Origin: Prorocentrum cordatum
Lineage: Eukaryota > Sar > Dinophyceae > Prorocentrales > Prorocentraceae
NCBI GenBank assembly: GCA_963575745.1
Contig: CAUYUJ010012658.1
Span: 181,001 to 245,000, forward strand
Length of the DNA: 64,000 nucleotides
Direction: 5' to 3'
A program made the position numbers and the translations under genes. This document shows, piece by piece, positions 31,546 through 42,883 of this stretch. The notes under the pieces are model-generated. The model searched no databases and was not told the DNA's origin. It was given only the letters and a program-made list of their open reading frames with translations. How positions within the stretch are numbered: position 1 is the first letter of the stretch; every line of letters starts with the position of its first letter.

Positions 31546-32312
31546 TTGACGTGCCACCATAAGGGTATAAACTTTCCAGCCGCCCTGGGGCAGGCGCCCC
31601 CGACAGCAAACAAGCTTATGTTATACCGTCCTTCGCACGTCCTGAGGGTGGGGGGGGCATGGCTTGGCAGGCGGAATGGGAACCCAAGGCGAGAGGAGGA
31701 GCAAGAGGAAGATGAACAACAACAGGAGGAGGATGAGGCCTTCCCACCGCCGGGCACTCCCCCCACTCAAAACAATGCCGGCCGCAGAGCGACGCCCGGG
31801 CAGCGTCGGGGTTATGTCCCAGTCCTTCCTCTCCATGTGTCTCCTGCTCGTCCTCACCTTCCCCCTGCACACTCTTCGCATTTCTCAGCGTCACCACAGG
31901 CTGCATCATCATGTTAGCAATCTTCATATCACTGTGGCTAGCTAAATTCTTACTCATGAAGAATAGCTATTGTTGATTCCCCCCTCAGGTGCACCCAGTT
32001 TTTCAATCTCAGTGCCCCTCCCAGGGCTCGCACCCTTTTGTTCAAAAAGGGAAATCTTGCTCCTCATGTTAGGACCCTGAACCCTGAGCTACAACAACAA
32101 AGGTTCCCGCCAAATACTTCACACTTTGAGGAGGATCGAGCTCCCGCGCGGGACGTCCTTACAATTTATCAAAGAATCGCGCTCTCGCGTGGGGCTTCGC
32201 AAGTTATTGAAACGCCGCGCCCCCGACAAAAGAATTGCTGCCTCATTTCCAATCAGACATGTTTTGCAATACGGGCTCAAAACTCATTTTCCGGTCAAAA
32301 CATTTCTTTCCG
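31546..32312. other. Spacer, no feature recognised
   Basis: Short open frames only, none convincing. Confidence 0.4.
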
Positions 32313-32486
32313 TGATGGGCCTGTTTTCCATCACCACCCACCACCATAAGTTGGAGGGGGAACGGGGTCCTCCTCTTCTTCCACCTCCTCTTCCTCCTTC
32401 TCTTCTTCGTCCTGTTCCTCCTCGTCCTCCACCTCCTTCCCCCCTCCATCTTATGGTGGTGGTGGTGGTGGAAAACAGGCCCATCA
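32313..32486. mobile_element. Foldback element with polypyrimidine loop
   Basis: TIRs TGATGGGCCTGTTTTCC on both ends continue through CACCACCACC and CCATAAG(T/A)TGGAGGG, about 45 bp per arm. A perfect 5-bp TSD, TTCCG, lies at 32308-32312 and 32487-32491. The loop is CTTCCTCC-type pyrimidine sequence. Confidence 0.8.
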
Positions 32487-32491
32487 TTCCG

Positions 32492-32865
32492 GACTGAGCA
32501 GATCTGTGTGAGCGGATCCGTGTGATCGGTGTGCCAAAACTGGCCTGTGGACGCCTGCTCACCCGCCAGCCGGGCAGCCAACCAGCCAGCCAACCAGCCA
32601 GCCAGCCCCTCCCTTCCCAGCCAACCACCCCTTTGGAGGATGTCCTCTACGGCTGGGCCCAGACCAGTGCTTCGACCGCGGGGCGGGGGAAAGGGAGGAG
32701 CGTGACGGAATGGCATGGACAGGACTGGAGCGGAACGGGACGCAGGGAGGAGCGGATGGCCCTGGCATGGCATGAAACAAGGGATGGGATGGATGGGAGG
32801 CGCGAGCGGAGGGGCGAGCGGGCGGGCCAGAGAGCGGGCGGGCGTGCAGGCGTGCGTGCGGGCGC
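32492..32865. other. Spacer with CCAGCCAA repeats
   Basis: (CCAGCCAA)n at 32565-32615; otherwise nothing recognised. Confidence 0.5.
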
Positions 32866-33770
32866 GCTGTGCGTTGCGTTGCGTTGCGCTGCACTGCGTT
32901 GCACTGCGCTGCGTTGCATTTCCATGTTGCGCCGCCTGCGTTGCACTGTACTGCATCGAGTTGCGTTGCATTGCGTTGTTTTGCATTGCGTTGCGTTGCG
33001 TTGCCTTGGGTTACATTGCATTGTATCATCTTTCGTTGCATTGCTTTGCGCTATGTTGCATGTGCACTGGCTTTGCAGCACACTGCATTGCATTAAATTG
33101 CGGCGGGAGAAGGGGAGGGAGAGAGTGGCGCAGGGAGAAGGGGGAGGAGGGGAGGGGAAGGAGGGGAAGGAGGGGGTAGTACATTGATTGCTTTGCAGTA
33201 AACGAGGAGGGGGAGGGGGAAGGAGGAGAGGGGGGGGAGGAGGGAAGAAGGGGGAGGGAGAAGAGAGGATGGAGGAGGGAGGAGGGAGGGAAAAGGACGA
33301 AGAGAAGAATAGGATAGTATGTTTTTTCGCCTCCCTGGCCCTCGTCATCGTCAGGGTATACTATTGTTCGGCCCCGACAGCGCTACCACGAGACGCGTTG
33401 CATTGCTCTGCGCTGCATTGCGTTGCGTTGCGTTGCGTTGCATTTCATTGCGCTGTACTGCTTTGCATTGCGTCGCATTGCGTTGCATTGTTTTGCATCC
33501 TGCTGCGTTTCATTGCATGGCGCTGTGTTGCATGTGCATTGCACTTGCAGTACATTGCATTGCAGTGAATTGCGGGGGAGCAGAATGAGGACAGGAGGGA
33601 GGAGAAGGGAGGAAGAGAACAGGGGAGGAAGGAGGAGTGAGGAACGAGGAAAAGGCAGGATGGGGAGCGGAATGAGGGAGGAAGGGGTAGGAAGGACGGA
33701 AGAGGGAGGATGGAGGAGGGAGATGGCAGGGGGAGGAAGAAGGACGATGAAGATGGGACAGAATTGATGT
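32866..33770 (+). repeat. TTGCG/TTGCA pentamer arrays alternating with polypurine tracts
   Basis: Pentamer arrays at 32870-33105 and 33395-33575 are each followed by a GGAGG-type polypurine tract (33106-33300 and 33577-33765). A CCTCCCTGGCCCTCG(T/C)CATCGTC block comes next. The same order appears again around 35205-35460. Confidence 0.85.
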
Positions 33771-34075
33771 TTGCCTCCCTGGCCCTCGCCATCGTCGTCG
33801 TCGTCGTCGTCGTCATTCTCGTCGTCGTCCTCGCCGCCGTCGTGGCATAATGCTTCTTTCGGCCCCAGCGCCGCTGCCACGCTACGACTAGAACATCAGG
33901 CTTTTTCTCTGCGCCACCAGGCGTTGCCACATGGCGAGTGGAATGGCACAATGTTTGATTGCCGGCCCCCGCAACGTTGCCACGTGACGTATAATGGAAT
34001 AAAGTGCGGGCGCTGCCGCAAGAAACCTCGCATGACACCCAACCCTGAAAACCAGCGCGCGGGGAGCACCTGAAG
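33771..34075 (+). repeat. CATCGTC tract and CGCTGCCACGTGACG repeats
   Basis: (GTC)n at 33795-33835, then three diverged copies of the ~60-bp GGCCCC(C)GC-GC(T/G)GCCAC unit seen in full at 35480-35960. Confidence 0.75.
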
Positions 34076-34204
34076 GATCACCCGTAGCATCCTGAACGGA
34101 GCAACTTCTTAGTTTGACGGCCGCGGGGAGTCACCGCGTTGCGCGCGGAGCGAAGAAACCCTGGGTACCCTGACGCAAAGCAGATGGTTTCTTGATGCGC
34201 GTCT

Positions 34205-34420
34205 CGACATTGGGCGGAAAGGGGGGGGGAGGGGGAGGTCTGGCTCTGGACCTCTGCTTAGTGCGACTGTTTGAAATAGTGCGCCCTATCGGGGCGACTC
34301 CACCTGCTCGAAACAGGCGCCGAAAAAAAGCCAAGATCTACTCCAGGGAGGGGAGGGGGGGGCAGGCCCACGCCGATCGGCAAAACAATGCATACGAAGA
34401 CGATCACATCCGCGTCCCCC
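34205..34420 (+). repeat. Dispersed repeat, GATCGGCAAAACAATG family, long copy
   Basis: ACATTGGGCGGAA, TCTGGCTCTGGACCTC, TTAGTGCGACTGTTTG, CTCGAAACAGG and GCCAAGATCTACTCCA, in the order also found at 50860-51035. Confidence 0.8.
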
Positions 34421-34596
34421 CGGCGGCGCGCACGAGGGGGTGGGGGGGAGGGGGGAGGCTTCTTCGAAGAAGGAGGCTGCTTCTTAGAAGGCGCGGCCTT
34501 ACATCTAAAGATATGGCCCGCGCCTTTAAGAAAAAGGGTGGCGCCAAGAAAGCCCCTCCCCCCCTCCCCCCACCACCCCTCTGCGCGTGTGGCTGA
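34421..34596. mobile_element. Introner-like element 5 (diverged subfamily)
   Basis: Left end CGGCGGCGCGCACGAGGGGG; right end, reverse-complemented, TCAGCCACACGCGCAGAGGG. The interior GGCTGCTTCTTAGAAGGCG and GGCCCGCGCCTTTAAGAA match element 4. No clear TSD. Confidence 0.55.
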
Positions 34597-34789
34597 TAAC
34601 TGCCGGAAGTCCGACGCTCCCTCGCCCCCCAAAAAAAGTGACAACTCTCCGAAGGCCCGAATGTCTACCCTCCGCTGGCCTGCCGCTGGCGACCAGAAAA
34701 GAAGAGCCATAACCACCAAAACAAAACAAAACAATGCCGCCTTTTTTGAAAACCTCACGTCCGACGTCCCAACACTCCACCGTATGTGT

Positions 34790-34931
34790 TTTGTGTCCGG
34801 CCCCCACGGCGCTGCCGCGTGACTGGCAGGAGTGGCCGGAGTGCTGCTCCTTCGCGCCCCGAAACGCTGCCATGCTGCGCGTGGAGCGGCCGCGTGTTTG
34901 CCTCAACCCCCGCGGCGCTGCCAGCTGACGA
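34790..34931 (+). repeat. Diverged copies of the ~60-bp CACGTGACG unit
   Basis: Three copies of the GGC-GCTGCC-CGTGAC type directly before the next MITE. 34597-34789 holds nothing recognised. Confidence 0.6.
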
Positions 34932-35145
34932 ATATCGGGGGCGCGCAGACATGGATTAGCGATCCGTGGATTTGGCGCGCGGTCGCCGATTCCATGGATC
35001 GGGGGAGGTGCCCTCCCCAAAATGCGGCCAGCGCGGCCTCGCTCGGCGGCGGAAATCTGCGATTTCCCATGGAAACTGGACCCATCGCTAATCCACGCCC
35101 CCTTAATCCATGTTTGCGATCGCCTGAGAATGGTGACCCCGCCAG
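34932..35145. mobile_element. MITE-like element, GGGGCGCGC family, copy 1
   Basis: ATATCGGGGGCGCGCAGACA, then GATCCGTGGATTTGGCGCGC, CCAAAATGCGGC and TCGGCGGCGGAAATC, ending ATCGCTAATCCACGCCCCC and GCGATCGCCTGA. Inner arms are inverted (ATGGATTAGCGATC versus GCTAATCCA). Nearly collinear with the 60063-60268 copy. Confidence 0.75.
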
Positions 35146-35960
35146 GCGTTGTCGCGTGGGGAATCTAATGGAATGGTTCATTTTCCGGCCCCCGCAGGCC
35201 CCCTTTGCTTTACAATTGCAATAGATTGCATTGCAATAATTTGCGGGCGAGAGAGGAAGGAAAAGCGAGGAAGGAGGGGAGAAAGGAGGAGTGAGCAGGG
35301 AGGGGGGGGGGAGGAGAGGAGGGGGAGGAGGAAGGAGGGGGGAGCAAGGAATAAGAAGGGAGGATGGAAGATGGAGGAGGGAAGATGGAGAGAGAACGAC
35401 GCGGCAGTCGTCATCGTCGTCGTCATTGCATCTTCTTCGTCGTCCTCGTCGTCGTACTCGTGGCATAATGTTTCTTTCGGCCCCCGCGGCGCTGCCACGT
35501 GACGATTAGAATGGAACGCTCCTTTGCCCCGTGGCGAGTGGAGTGGCGTAGCATTATGTTCGGCCCCTGCGACGTCGCCACGAGACGAATAGTGGAATAG
35601 ATTCTATGTCGGATCCCGCGGCGCTGCCATGTGACAAGTAGAGTGGATCGAATACTGCTTCTACGCGGCTCCAGGTGCTGCCACGTGGCAGGTGGAGTGG
35701 GTGAGTATTTTTATTTGGCCCCCAGCGGCGTTGCCACGTGATGAATATAATGGAATAGTGTTTGTGTCGCCTCCCCCCCAACCGGCGGCGCCACGTGGCG
35801 AAAATACTGGAGTAGTATTCTTCTCAGCCCCCGCGGCGCTGCCACGTGACGAGTAGAGCAGAATCGTATGTTGTCGCCCGCCAGGGCGTTGCCACGTGGC
35901 GAATGGAATGGAACATATTTGATTTGGCCCCGCGGCGCTGCCACGTGACGAGGCGCATGT
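35146..35960 (+). repeat. Polypurine tract, (GTC)n, then ~60-bp CACGTG tandem array
   Basis: After a short TTGCA stretch (35210-35245) and a polypurine tract (35250-35400) comes (GTC)n, then about nine tandem units at 35480-35960. The consensus is GCCCCCGCGGCGCTGCCACG, then TGACGA(G/A)TAGAGTGG, then an A/T-rich filler. Most units keep CACGTG or a one-base variant. Confidence 0.85.
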
Positions 35961-36310
35961 TTCGTCACAGTGCGTTGCAGTGCAGTGCATTGTATTGCGT
36001 TGCGTTGCATTGTATTGCATTCCTTTGCGTTGCATTGCATGGCGTTGCGCTGTATTGCATTGCATCCAGTTGCACTGCTATGCTTTGCATGTGCATGTCA
36101 TTGCATTGCGTCGTATTGCATTGCATCATGTTGCGTTGCACTGTTTTGTACTGAGTTGCATTTGCATTGCAGTTGCAATCTATTGCATTGCGACACATTG
36201 CGGCCGAGGCGGAGAAGGAGAAGGAGGACCGGGAGGGAGGGAGGAACGTACAGAGAGGAGGGGGGAATAAAAAAGGAGTGAGGAGGGAGAAAGGGAAGGA
36301 GGAGGGGGGG
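35961..36310 (+). repeat. TTGCG/TTGCA pentamer array and polypurine tract
   Basis: Pentamers at 35965-36205, then GGAGG-type purines to 36310: the same two-part order as at 33 kb. Confidence 0.85.
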
Positions 36311-36620
36311 ACCAAAGGCGAACTGACCACCCAACCACCCAACCAACCAACCAACCAACCGGCCAACCAACGAACCAACTGCCCAAACAACCAACCAGCC
36401 AACCAACCAAACAACCAACCGACCACGCCGTCGCCTCGGAACAAAAATTGACCCGGAACCTGGCGAGCCAACCAAACAACCAACCCACGAACTAACGAAC
36501 CAACCAACCAAACAACCTACTCGCCAATCCACGAACCAACCTCTCGGATAATGTTTGTTCCACCTGGCAATCGGCGAGCCAATCAGCCAACCAACCCACC
36601 AACCAAACAATCCCTCAATG
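36311..36620 (+). repeat. (CCAA)n tract
   Basis: CCAACCAACC-type tetranucleotides with insertions; related words are at 32565-32615. Confidence 0.85.
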
Positions 36621-37114
36621 GGATATTTTTGAGGATGTCCCACACAGGAGGTCCCAGAACAGCGGCCTTGACCGGGGCAAACATTCTGGACCCCGAAATC
36701 AAACATGTTCGGTCCTGGAAGACAACATGTCCCCCTCCTCCCTTCGACAGGAAAACAACGCACTCGCTTTGGACTCCCTCGCGATGTGCTTGTGAATCGC
36801 GCTGTCGCCCAAGACTTCCTCGCGATGCATGCAGGCGACGCGCCCGCTCAACCAGGCCGTCTGGGCCAACCCGCCCGATCCGTCGGTTAGGGCCCGCCGC
36901 CTGACCAGCCCGTCTGGTTCTATCGCTTGTTTCCCCTGCTCCTTGCCCACCTCGAAGACGAATGGACCCAGTATCGAGGGTGTGAGATTTACATGTTGGA
37001 TGACGCGCGATCAGAGAATAACTCATTTGACTAAACATATGATTGTTGATATTGTTGCGATAGCTCGGTGTATTGTCGGTAAATGACTCGCCGGCAAGGT
37101 CAGCATGATCACCT
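36621..37114. other. Spacer, no feature recognised
   Basis: No coding frame or repeat stands out. Confidence 0.4.
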
Positions 37115-37126
37115 TTGTGAGACGTC

Positions 37127-37157
<31 letters not shown>

Positions 37158-37465
37158 ATGTATATATATATATATATATATTGGAAAACTCAACAGATGC
37201 AAAATAGTTTAAATGTATATTTGAATGTATATAAAGATATTGAATTTATATTAAAGTATAAAAAATTAAAAATATATATTATTTAAAAATATCGACTAAC
37301 ATTAATATATGTAATAGTAATATATAATAAACTGAAGATATTGTAAGATCTTATTGATTACAAAACGAATTATATATTAGAATTAAGATATTTAATCATA
37401 TCTTCAAGAGTACTGAAGAATAAATCAACTATTAAAAGTACATTATAATCAATCTACAATGTACA
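37115..37465. other. Isolated AT-rich island
   Basis: About 350 bp of strongly AT-rich sequence beginning with (TA)n and TATG repeats (37122-37180), flanked on both sides by GC-rich DNA. No frame longer than about 67 codons and no recognised RNA. Candidates are an organellar insert, an AT-rich MITE interior or a matrix-attachment-type region. Confidence 0.6.
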
Positions 37466-38680
37466 TATATATCCGCCGACCCCTTGGGGTTCATCGGCGT
37501 GTGAGGTGTTCCCCCTCCCCAAACCCCTCCCCCGGGAGCCCGGTCCGGTCGATTTGGAAGGGGGGGGGGGTGTACCCGGATGTCCCGCCGGGCCCGGAGG
37601 TGTCACCCGCTCCCGAAAATCGTGCAAAACCTCGGAAAATCGTGCGCAACCTCGGAAAATCGTGTAGGGACTCGTCTGGTGGCCTCGCAATGGGTTTGGG
37701 ACGCCCAACGAGCGCTCCAAGACGCCCAAGTTGGCCCGAAGACGGGCCACGAGGCGTTCTCGACGGCAGAAGAGGTCCCCACGAGCCTCCCCGAGAGGCT
37801 CCGAGATGCGTTCCACGAGGGTCCCTAGACGCAAAAATTGGGCCATTCCCTTCGTAAAATGTACATATTTTATCAATTTCGCTTTGGACCTTTCCGATGC
37901 TCCCCGACGGCCCAAGAGGCCCCCAAACCCGCTCCCAGACGGCCCCAGAAGCCTCCCAGAGGGTCCCCCACAGACCCCTAGAGGGCCCAAGATGGGCTAA
38001 CAGGCGTCCAAGACGGCCCAAGAGGGCTCCGAAAACGGCCCGAAGAGCGCTCCAGGAGCGCTCCGAGTGGCCTCCACAAAGCTCCACATGGTCCCAGACG
38101 GTCCAAGAGCGATCCAAACCATCGGCGAAGGCCTCCCGACGGCTCAAGAGGCCTCCCCAGACGCCCCCAGAGACCTCCAAGATTCCCCCCAAGAGCCCCT
38201 CTAGACGCAAAAAATCGCTCGTTTCCTTCGTAAAACATATTTTTTTCATACGTGCGCCTTTTGGGGTGTCCCCCGCTCCTGGACGGCCCCAGAGCCACCC
38301 AAACCCGCTCCCAGACGGTCCAAGACGCCTCCAAGAGGGTTCCCACAGAGCCCTCGAGGGGCTCAAGACGGGCCAACAGACGTCCAAGACGGCCCACAAG
38401 GGCTCCGAAAACGGCCCCGAGAGCGCTGCAGGAGCGCTCCGAGTGGCCTCGAAGAGAGCTCCACATGGTCCTCGACGGTCCAAGAGCGATCCGAAACGCT
38501 GACGACTGCCTCCAAACGGCTGAAAAGGCCCCCAAGACGCGCCAAGAGGCATCCACGCTGCGCCCAAAGACGGCCTCTAGACGCAACAAATCGCTCGTTC
38601 CCTTCGTAAATCGTATAGTTTTTCACACGTGCGCTTTTTCGGGTCAATTTGGCGGCAATTTGGCGCGGCGACATGGAGGG
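37466..38680 (-). repeat. GGCC-rich short-period array, reverse orientation, ~375-bp units
   Basis: Words such as CCAAGAGGCCTCC and GACGGCCCAAGA are the reverse complement of the 18.7-21.3 kb words. A unit marked by GACGCAA-AAAT(C/T)G and CCTTCGTAAA(A/T) recurs near 37830, 38209 and 38579, a period of about 375 bp. An 18-20-bp CCTCGGAAAATCGTG word occurs three times at 37625-37670. Confidence 0.85.
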
Positions 38681-39159
38681 CCAGTGCGCAAGAAAAAAAC
38701 ACGCGCGAGATAGCGAGAGACAGCTTGTTAATGCTGCACGGACCCCCCCCCAAGGCCTTACCAGATATCCCAAGGGGTCGGCGGTGTGGCGTAAGCCCAT
38801 GAATATAGATGTGCATATGTCGGAATCTAGTTGCATCTATGTCTGTAGTGCCCCCAAGACGGGGTCACTATCACATAGCACATAAAACTAATCTAAGCAA
38901 ACATGGTTCAGCATGGAGCGAGGGACGACGAGGCGAGGTAAACGAGAGGAGGGCAACGAGGGCGAGGAGTGTGACTGGGAGCGGGAGGAGGAGAGAGCAA
39001 GCGGCGCGGAAAAACAACAACATGAGGTGGACGAGGAAGGACGGACTGACGATGAGGAGCCGCTTCGTAAAGCCACGGCCGTCTCCCTCGCCGAATTCCT
39101 CCTGCTGATCCCCCCCGCTCTCCTCGTGCATCCCGCTCCTCCGTGTCCTCCCCGCTCAT
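38681..39159. other. Spacer, no feature recognised
   Basis: Includes CCCAAGGGGTCGGCGG (near 38770), inverse to CCGCCGACCCCTTGGGG (near 37472), so the 37.5-38.8 kb array may sit between inverted ends. Nothing else recognised. Confidence 0.4.
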
Positions 39160-39465
39160 GCGCCTCCTCCTCCTCCTCCTCCTCCTCCTCCTCCTCCATC
39201 TCTGCTCCTGCATTATCCGCCTCATCCTCCTCCTCACCTCCCTCCTCCTCCCCCTTCCACCCCACCATCACGATACTCGTCCTCCTCGCCCTCAATCCTT
39301 CTCGTCCGCTTCTTCCCTCCCCCTCCCCCCTTTGCCCCACTCTTCGTCGTCGTCGTCCTTCTCCTCCTCCTCCTCCTCCTCCTCCTCCTCCTCCTCCGCC
39401 TCCTCCTCCTCCCCCTCCTGCTCCTCACCTCCCTCCTCCTCCCTTCTCACCCTCCTTTCCCTGCA
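39160..39465 (+). repeat. Polypyrimidine (CTC)n tract
   Basis: CTCCTC-type repeats over about 300 bp with minor breaks. Confidence 0.85.
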
Positions 39466-40069
39466 ACCTTGCATGTATACGTTCAACACCCGCCCGCTCC
39501 ATGAAAGCGGAAGGATGACGAGGAAAGGGGCATGCACGGAGGCGGCAGTGGAAGAGGTGACAGACGTGCCTCCTCTCTCCCCCCGCTCCCCCCTTCTTAA
39601 CCCTCCCCGTGCAGGTTGAAAGGGGCGCAAGGGATGTTTACGGAAACGGTTCGGGGAGGGAGGCAGACAACCTGTCGAGAAGCGAATGGCAACATGCGAT
39701 GATCTACCATGAGGGAATCGGGTCCTGGGCCCCGAGAATTTCGCCACCACTTTGGCACCCTGAGCCGTCTGTGAAGCCCCCTTGGCCGGTGGGGAGGCCC
39801 CATGAGTGCGGAAGCGGCCAACAACTTCCACGATCTGTCTCACTCAGGACCCCCTGCCCTTACAGTGGAGGCCAGTCCACAAGAAACCGTCCACAAGAGA
39901 CCCAACCCTGAGACGCCAGGATGCCCACTGTTCCCAACCAACCTGTGGTGTTGGGTCCTCGTTTTGAAGGGACGGTGCCGCGCGTCTCCTCATCTCCTCT
40001 TTTCCTCCTCCCCCCTCCTCCCCCTCCTTGCCTTTGGTCTCCGCATGTCTCTGTTTCGGCACACCCTCA
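39466..40069. other. Spacer; weak repeat at 39870-39945
   Basis: 39880-39930 has CAAGAGACCCAACCCTGAGACGCCAGGA in two pieces, shared with 58190-58235. The rest is not recognised. Confidence 0.4.
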
Positions 40070-40712
40070 CACGCTTCGTGGCCCCATAAAGAGGGGGTTC
40101 CACCTAAGGTCCCGGTGGCGCAGCCCGCATGGCGGCGCCGCCACATTTTTACACACCCCTCACACGCTTCGTGGCCCCATAAGGAGCTCCATCTTGGGTC
40201 CCAGTGGCGCAGCCCGCATGGCGGCGCCGCTCGATTTTGGTACACCCCTCACACGTTTCGTGGCCCCATAAGGAGCTCCATCTTGGGTCCCAGTGGCGCA
40301 GCCCGCATGGCGGCGCCGCTCCATTTTGGCACACCCCATCACACGCTTCGTGGCCCCATGGGGAGCTCCGCCTGAAGTCCCAGTGGCGCAGCCCGCATGG
40401 CGGCGCCGCCCCATCTTGGTACACCCCTCACACGTTTCATGGCCCCATAGGGAGCTCCATCTGAGGTCCCAGTGGCACAGCTCGCATAGCGGCGCCGCTC
40501 CAATTTGGCACACCCCTCGCACGTTTCGTGGCCCCATAGGGAGCTCCATCTTGGGTCCCAATGGCGCAGCCCGCATGGCGGCGCCGCTCCATTCTGGCAC
40601 GCCCATCACACGCTTTGTGGCCCCATGGGGAGCTCCATCTAAGGCCCCAGCGGCGCTGCCCGCATGGCGGCGCCGCCCTATTTGGCACGCCCCTCACACG
40701 TTTTGGAAACCT
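40070..40712 (+). repeat. 89-90-bp tandem repeat, seven copies plus a partial
   Basis: GTGGCCCCAT recurs near 40080, 40171, 40260, 40350, 40439, 40529 and 40618. Each unit has (A)GGAGCTCCATCTTGGG, CAGTGGCGCAGCCCGCATGG, CGGCGCCGC and CACACCCCTCACACG. A lone fragment lies at 41885-41925. Frames through the array are periodic artefacts. Confidence 0.95.
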
Positions 40713-41649
40713 TCTCTCCGCACTATCTCTCCGTCTCGTGGAACTCTTTCCCCCCTGGGCCGGTCGGCTGTCCCAAGCGCGCTGCCGCCCCCTTCGCGGC
40801 CGACGAGTCGCCCAGGCGTGAATCCTAGGAACTGGACTTAGTTTTGTTTGCTTGGGGTGGCGGGTTGAGTTGCGGGTTGCGGCCTGCGGCCTTTAGCCCT
40901 ACGAGGGGGGAACGGCAGGAAGAAAAACGACGGACTGGCGGCTGGAGCTCTACGCGCTGCTTCTCAAGCGCGCAAAACGCGCCACGAGGACCTCCCCTCC
41001 TGCTCCCTAGCGGAGTCAGCCGCGCATATGCGAGTTCTTCTTTCCCGGCAGGAGCCCCCGCAGTCGGCCGCGCCGGAAGGGCGGCGGAAGCAGGCCGGGA
41101 GGCCAGTTGGCTAGCGCGCCTACGAAGACGGCGCAGGATGTGAGGCGACTGGCCCTCTCGCCAGGGAGCTGGGCATCACCGAGTTTATTTATATTCCTAA
41201 CTTATATTCATCCGTCGAGGCTTGACCTTGAAAAGCGAGCAACGCACCGAACGAGAGCCTCCCGTCACTGTCGACGGTATTAACTGACCTGGCTACTGTC
41301 CGGCATCGCGCCGCTAGCAAAACAGAAACAACAAAGAAGAGAAATACCCGCGCAGCTGACGCATCAGTACCTCAGCTTGGGTGCCCTCTCCCCTCTTCGG
41401 CCCCTGACCAAGCCGCCGCGTTCCGCGGGAATTCCGCGCTGCGCTCTGCCTAGAGCCTCGCTCGCCCCCGTCGTCTCTCTGCCCGGCGGCCACAGCCTTG
41501 CCCGCTATCAGCGAGCCAATTCTCTCTGCTCCGCGCAGCGGACGACCCGCGCGCGTCGCAAGGACCCCTTCGGGGCGACCAGCGTGCGTCGCGGGGGCCC
41601 CGTGTGGCGCCGCGCCCGCAGCCTCGGACATGGGCGCGCACGGGCAAAG
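40713..41649. other. Spacer, no feature recognised
   Basis: GC-rich, with no convincing frame or repeat. Confidence 0.4.
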
Positions 41650-41706
41650 AGAGAGAGAGAGAGAGAGAAAGAAAGAAAGAAAGAAAGAAACAAAAAAAAA
41701 AAAACG
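41650..41706 (+). repeat. (GA)n(GAAA)n(A)n tract
   Basis: GAGAGA, then GAAAGAAA, then an A run. Confidence 0.95.
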
Positions 41707-41974
41707 AACGTGAAGGAAGCGGGCGCGATCCTCGGGAAGAGCGCGCCGACATGGGCGTCGACGCTTATGCGCGTGGACTGATTCGCACGCGGACTCATTC
41801 ACAATCATACTCACTCGCGCTCAGTCTCTCGCACGCAGACCTATCGTCCTCGCTCGCGTCGCGTGCCCCGCCACGCGTCTCGGCGCGCCCCTCGCACGGT
41901 TCGTGGCCCCATAGGGAGCGCGGGCAAAGATGATATTCAGAATTGCGGTATTCATAGCTGCGCATGGTTGGGCC

Positions 41975-42115
41975 CTTCGCCATGCTATTTTTTTTGGTGT
42001 GGGAACGTCACGCTTTCCATAATAAAACCATCGAACCCCAGGATACCCAAGGCACCCTGGAGGCAAGCAGGGTGTTTCTTGGCATGGGCCTCCACTGCAC
42101 AGCACAGGATGATGC
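41975..42115 (+). repeat. Dispersed repeat shared with 58235-58365
   Basis: GGTGTGGGAACGTC(A/G)CGCTTTCCAT, AACCATCGAA, CCCAAGGCACCC and GGGTGTTTCTTGGCATGGGC are shared in order. 41707-41974 and 42116-42519 hold nothing recognised. Confidence 0.75.
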
Positions 42116-42519
42116 CGACAGCAGGGGGGTGGACAGAGCCGAAGAATGCAGCACCCCCTCGGGCTCGGCGTGGAAGCAGGACGCCTGTCGCCAGGGGTCT
42201 CCTTGCGCAGCATGATGTTGCCGTAGAGATTGAAGCCGATCATCAACGGCAACGGGTACCCCTTCCATCCCGTACTCCTCACTATCACGCCTGCTCATGT
42301 GTCCCCCCTCCACCGCCTCCAAGGCGTATTTTCCGCCATCTCCCTGTGCTGCCCTTCGTCATGAACCTCCTGCATCCTGCGCTGCTGTTCCTTCTGCCCC
42401 TCCCCTCCCTGGTGCTGATCTCCGTCCACTTCCTCACTGGAAGCTTCCTCATTAGTCATTTCTGCCCTTTCCCCTCGTCTTCGTACTGCTCCCTGCTCCC
42501 CCTCCCAGAGCAGAGCTGA

Positions 42520-42710
42520 ATCGCATCGCGAAGCCGGATCGAATTGAGAACGGATCGCATCGACAATGAATCGTTCCGAATCGAATCGAAATCGGGTCAC
42601 CGAGCCCGGCTCCATTTGGCCCTGGCCGATGCCAGCGAACCGAGCCCAATCGAGTCGAACCGAAATCGCGGCCTCAACCAGCGAATCGAATCGCATCGAA
42701 TCGGAACGCC
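42520..42710 (+). repeat. GAATC/TCGAA pentamer-rich stretch
   Basis: Irregular GAATCG and TCGAAC words; the same type is at 52855-53085. Confidence 0.7.
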
Positions 42711-42883
42711 AGCGGCCCCCCCCCCTCATTTGCTTCTCCCTCATCCCACCTTACGCCTCCACCGCCCCCATGCCAACATAACTGCCAGCAGAAGGGAACG
42801 GTGACCATGACGGGTCGAGCGGAGGGTGACTGGTGCAGAGAGGCAACGGAAACACGAGAATGACGAGAAGGAGCGATGAGCAT

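Noticed and set aside
37115-37465. Origin of replication or plastid gene in the AT-rich island
   Set aside because: No recognisable gene, iteron set or known organellar sequence; AT content alone is not evidence.
40070-40712. Protein frames over the 89-bp tandem repeat
   Set aside because: Overlapping frames on both strands repeat the same peptide with each unit; no start context or domain.
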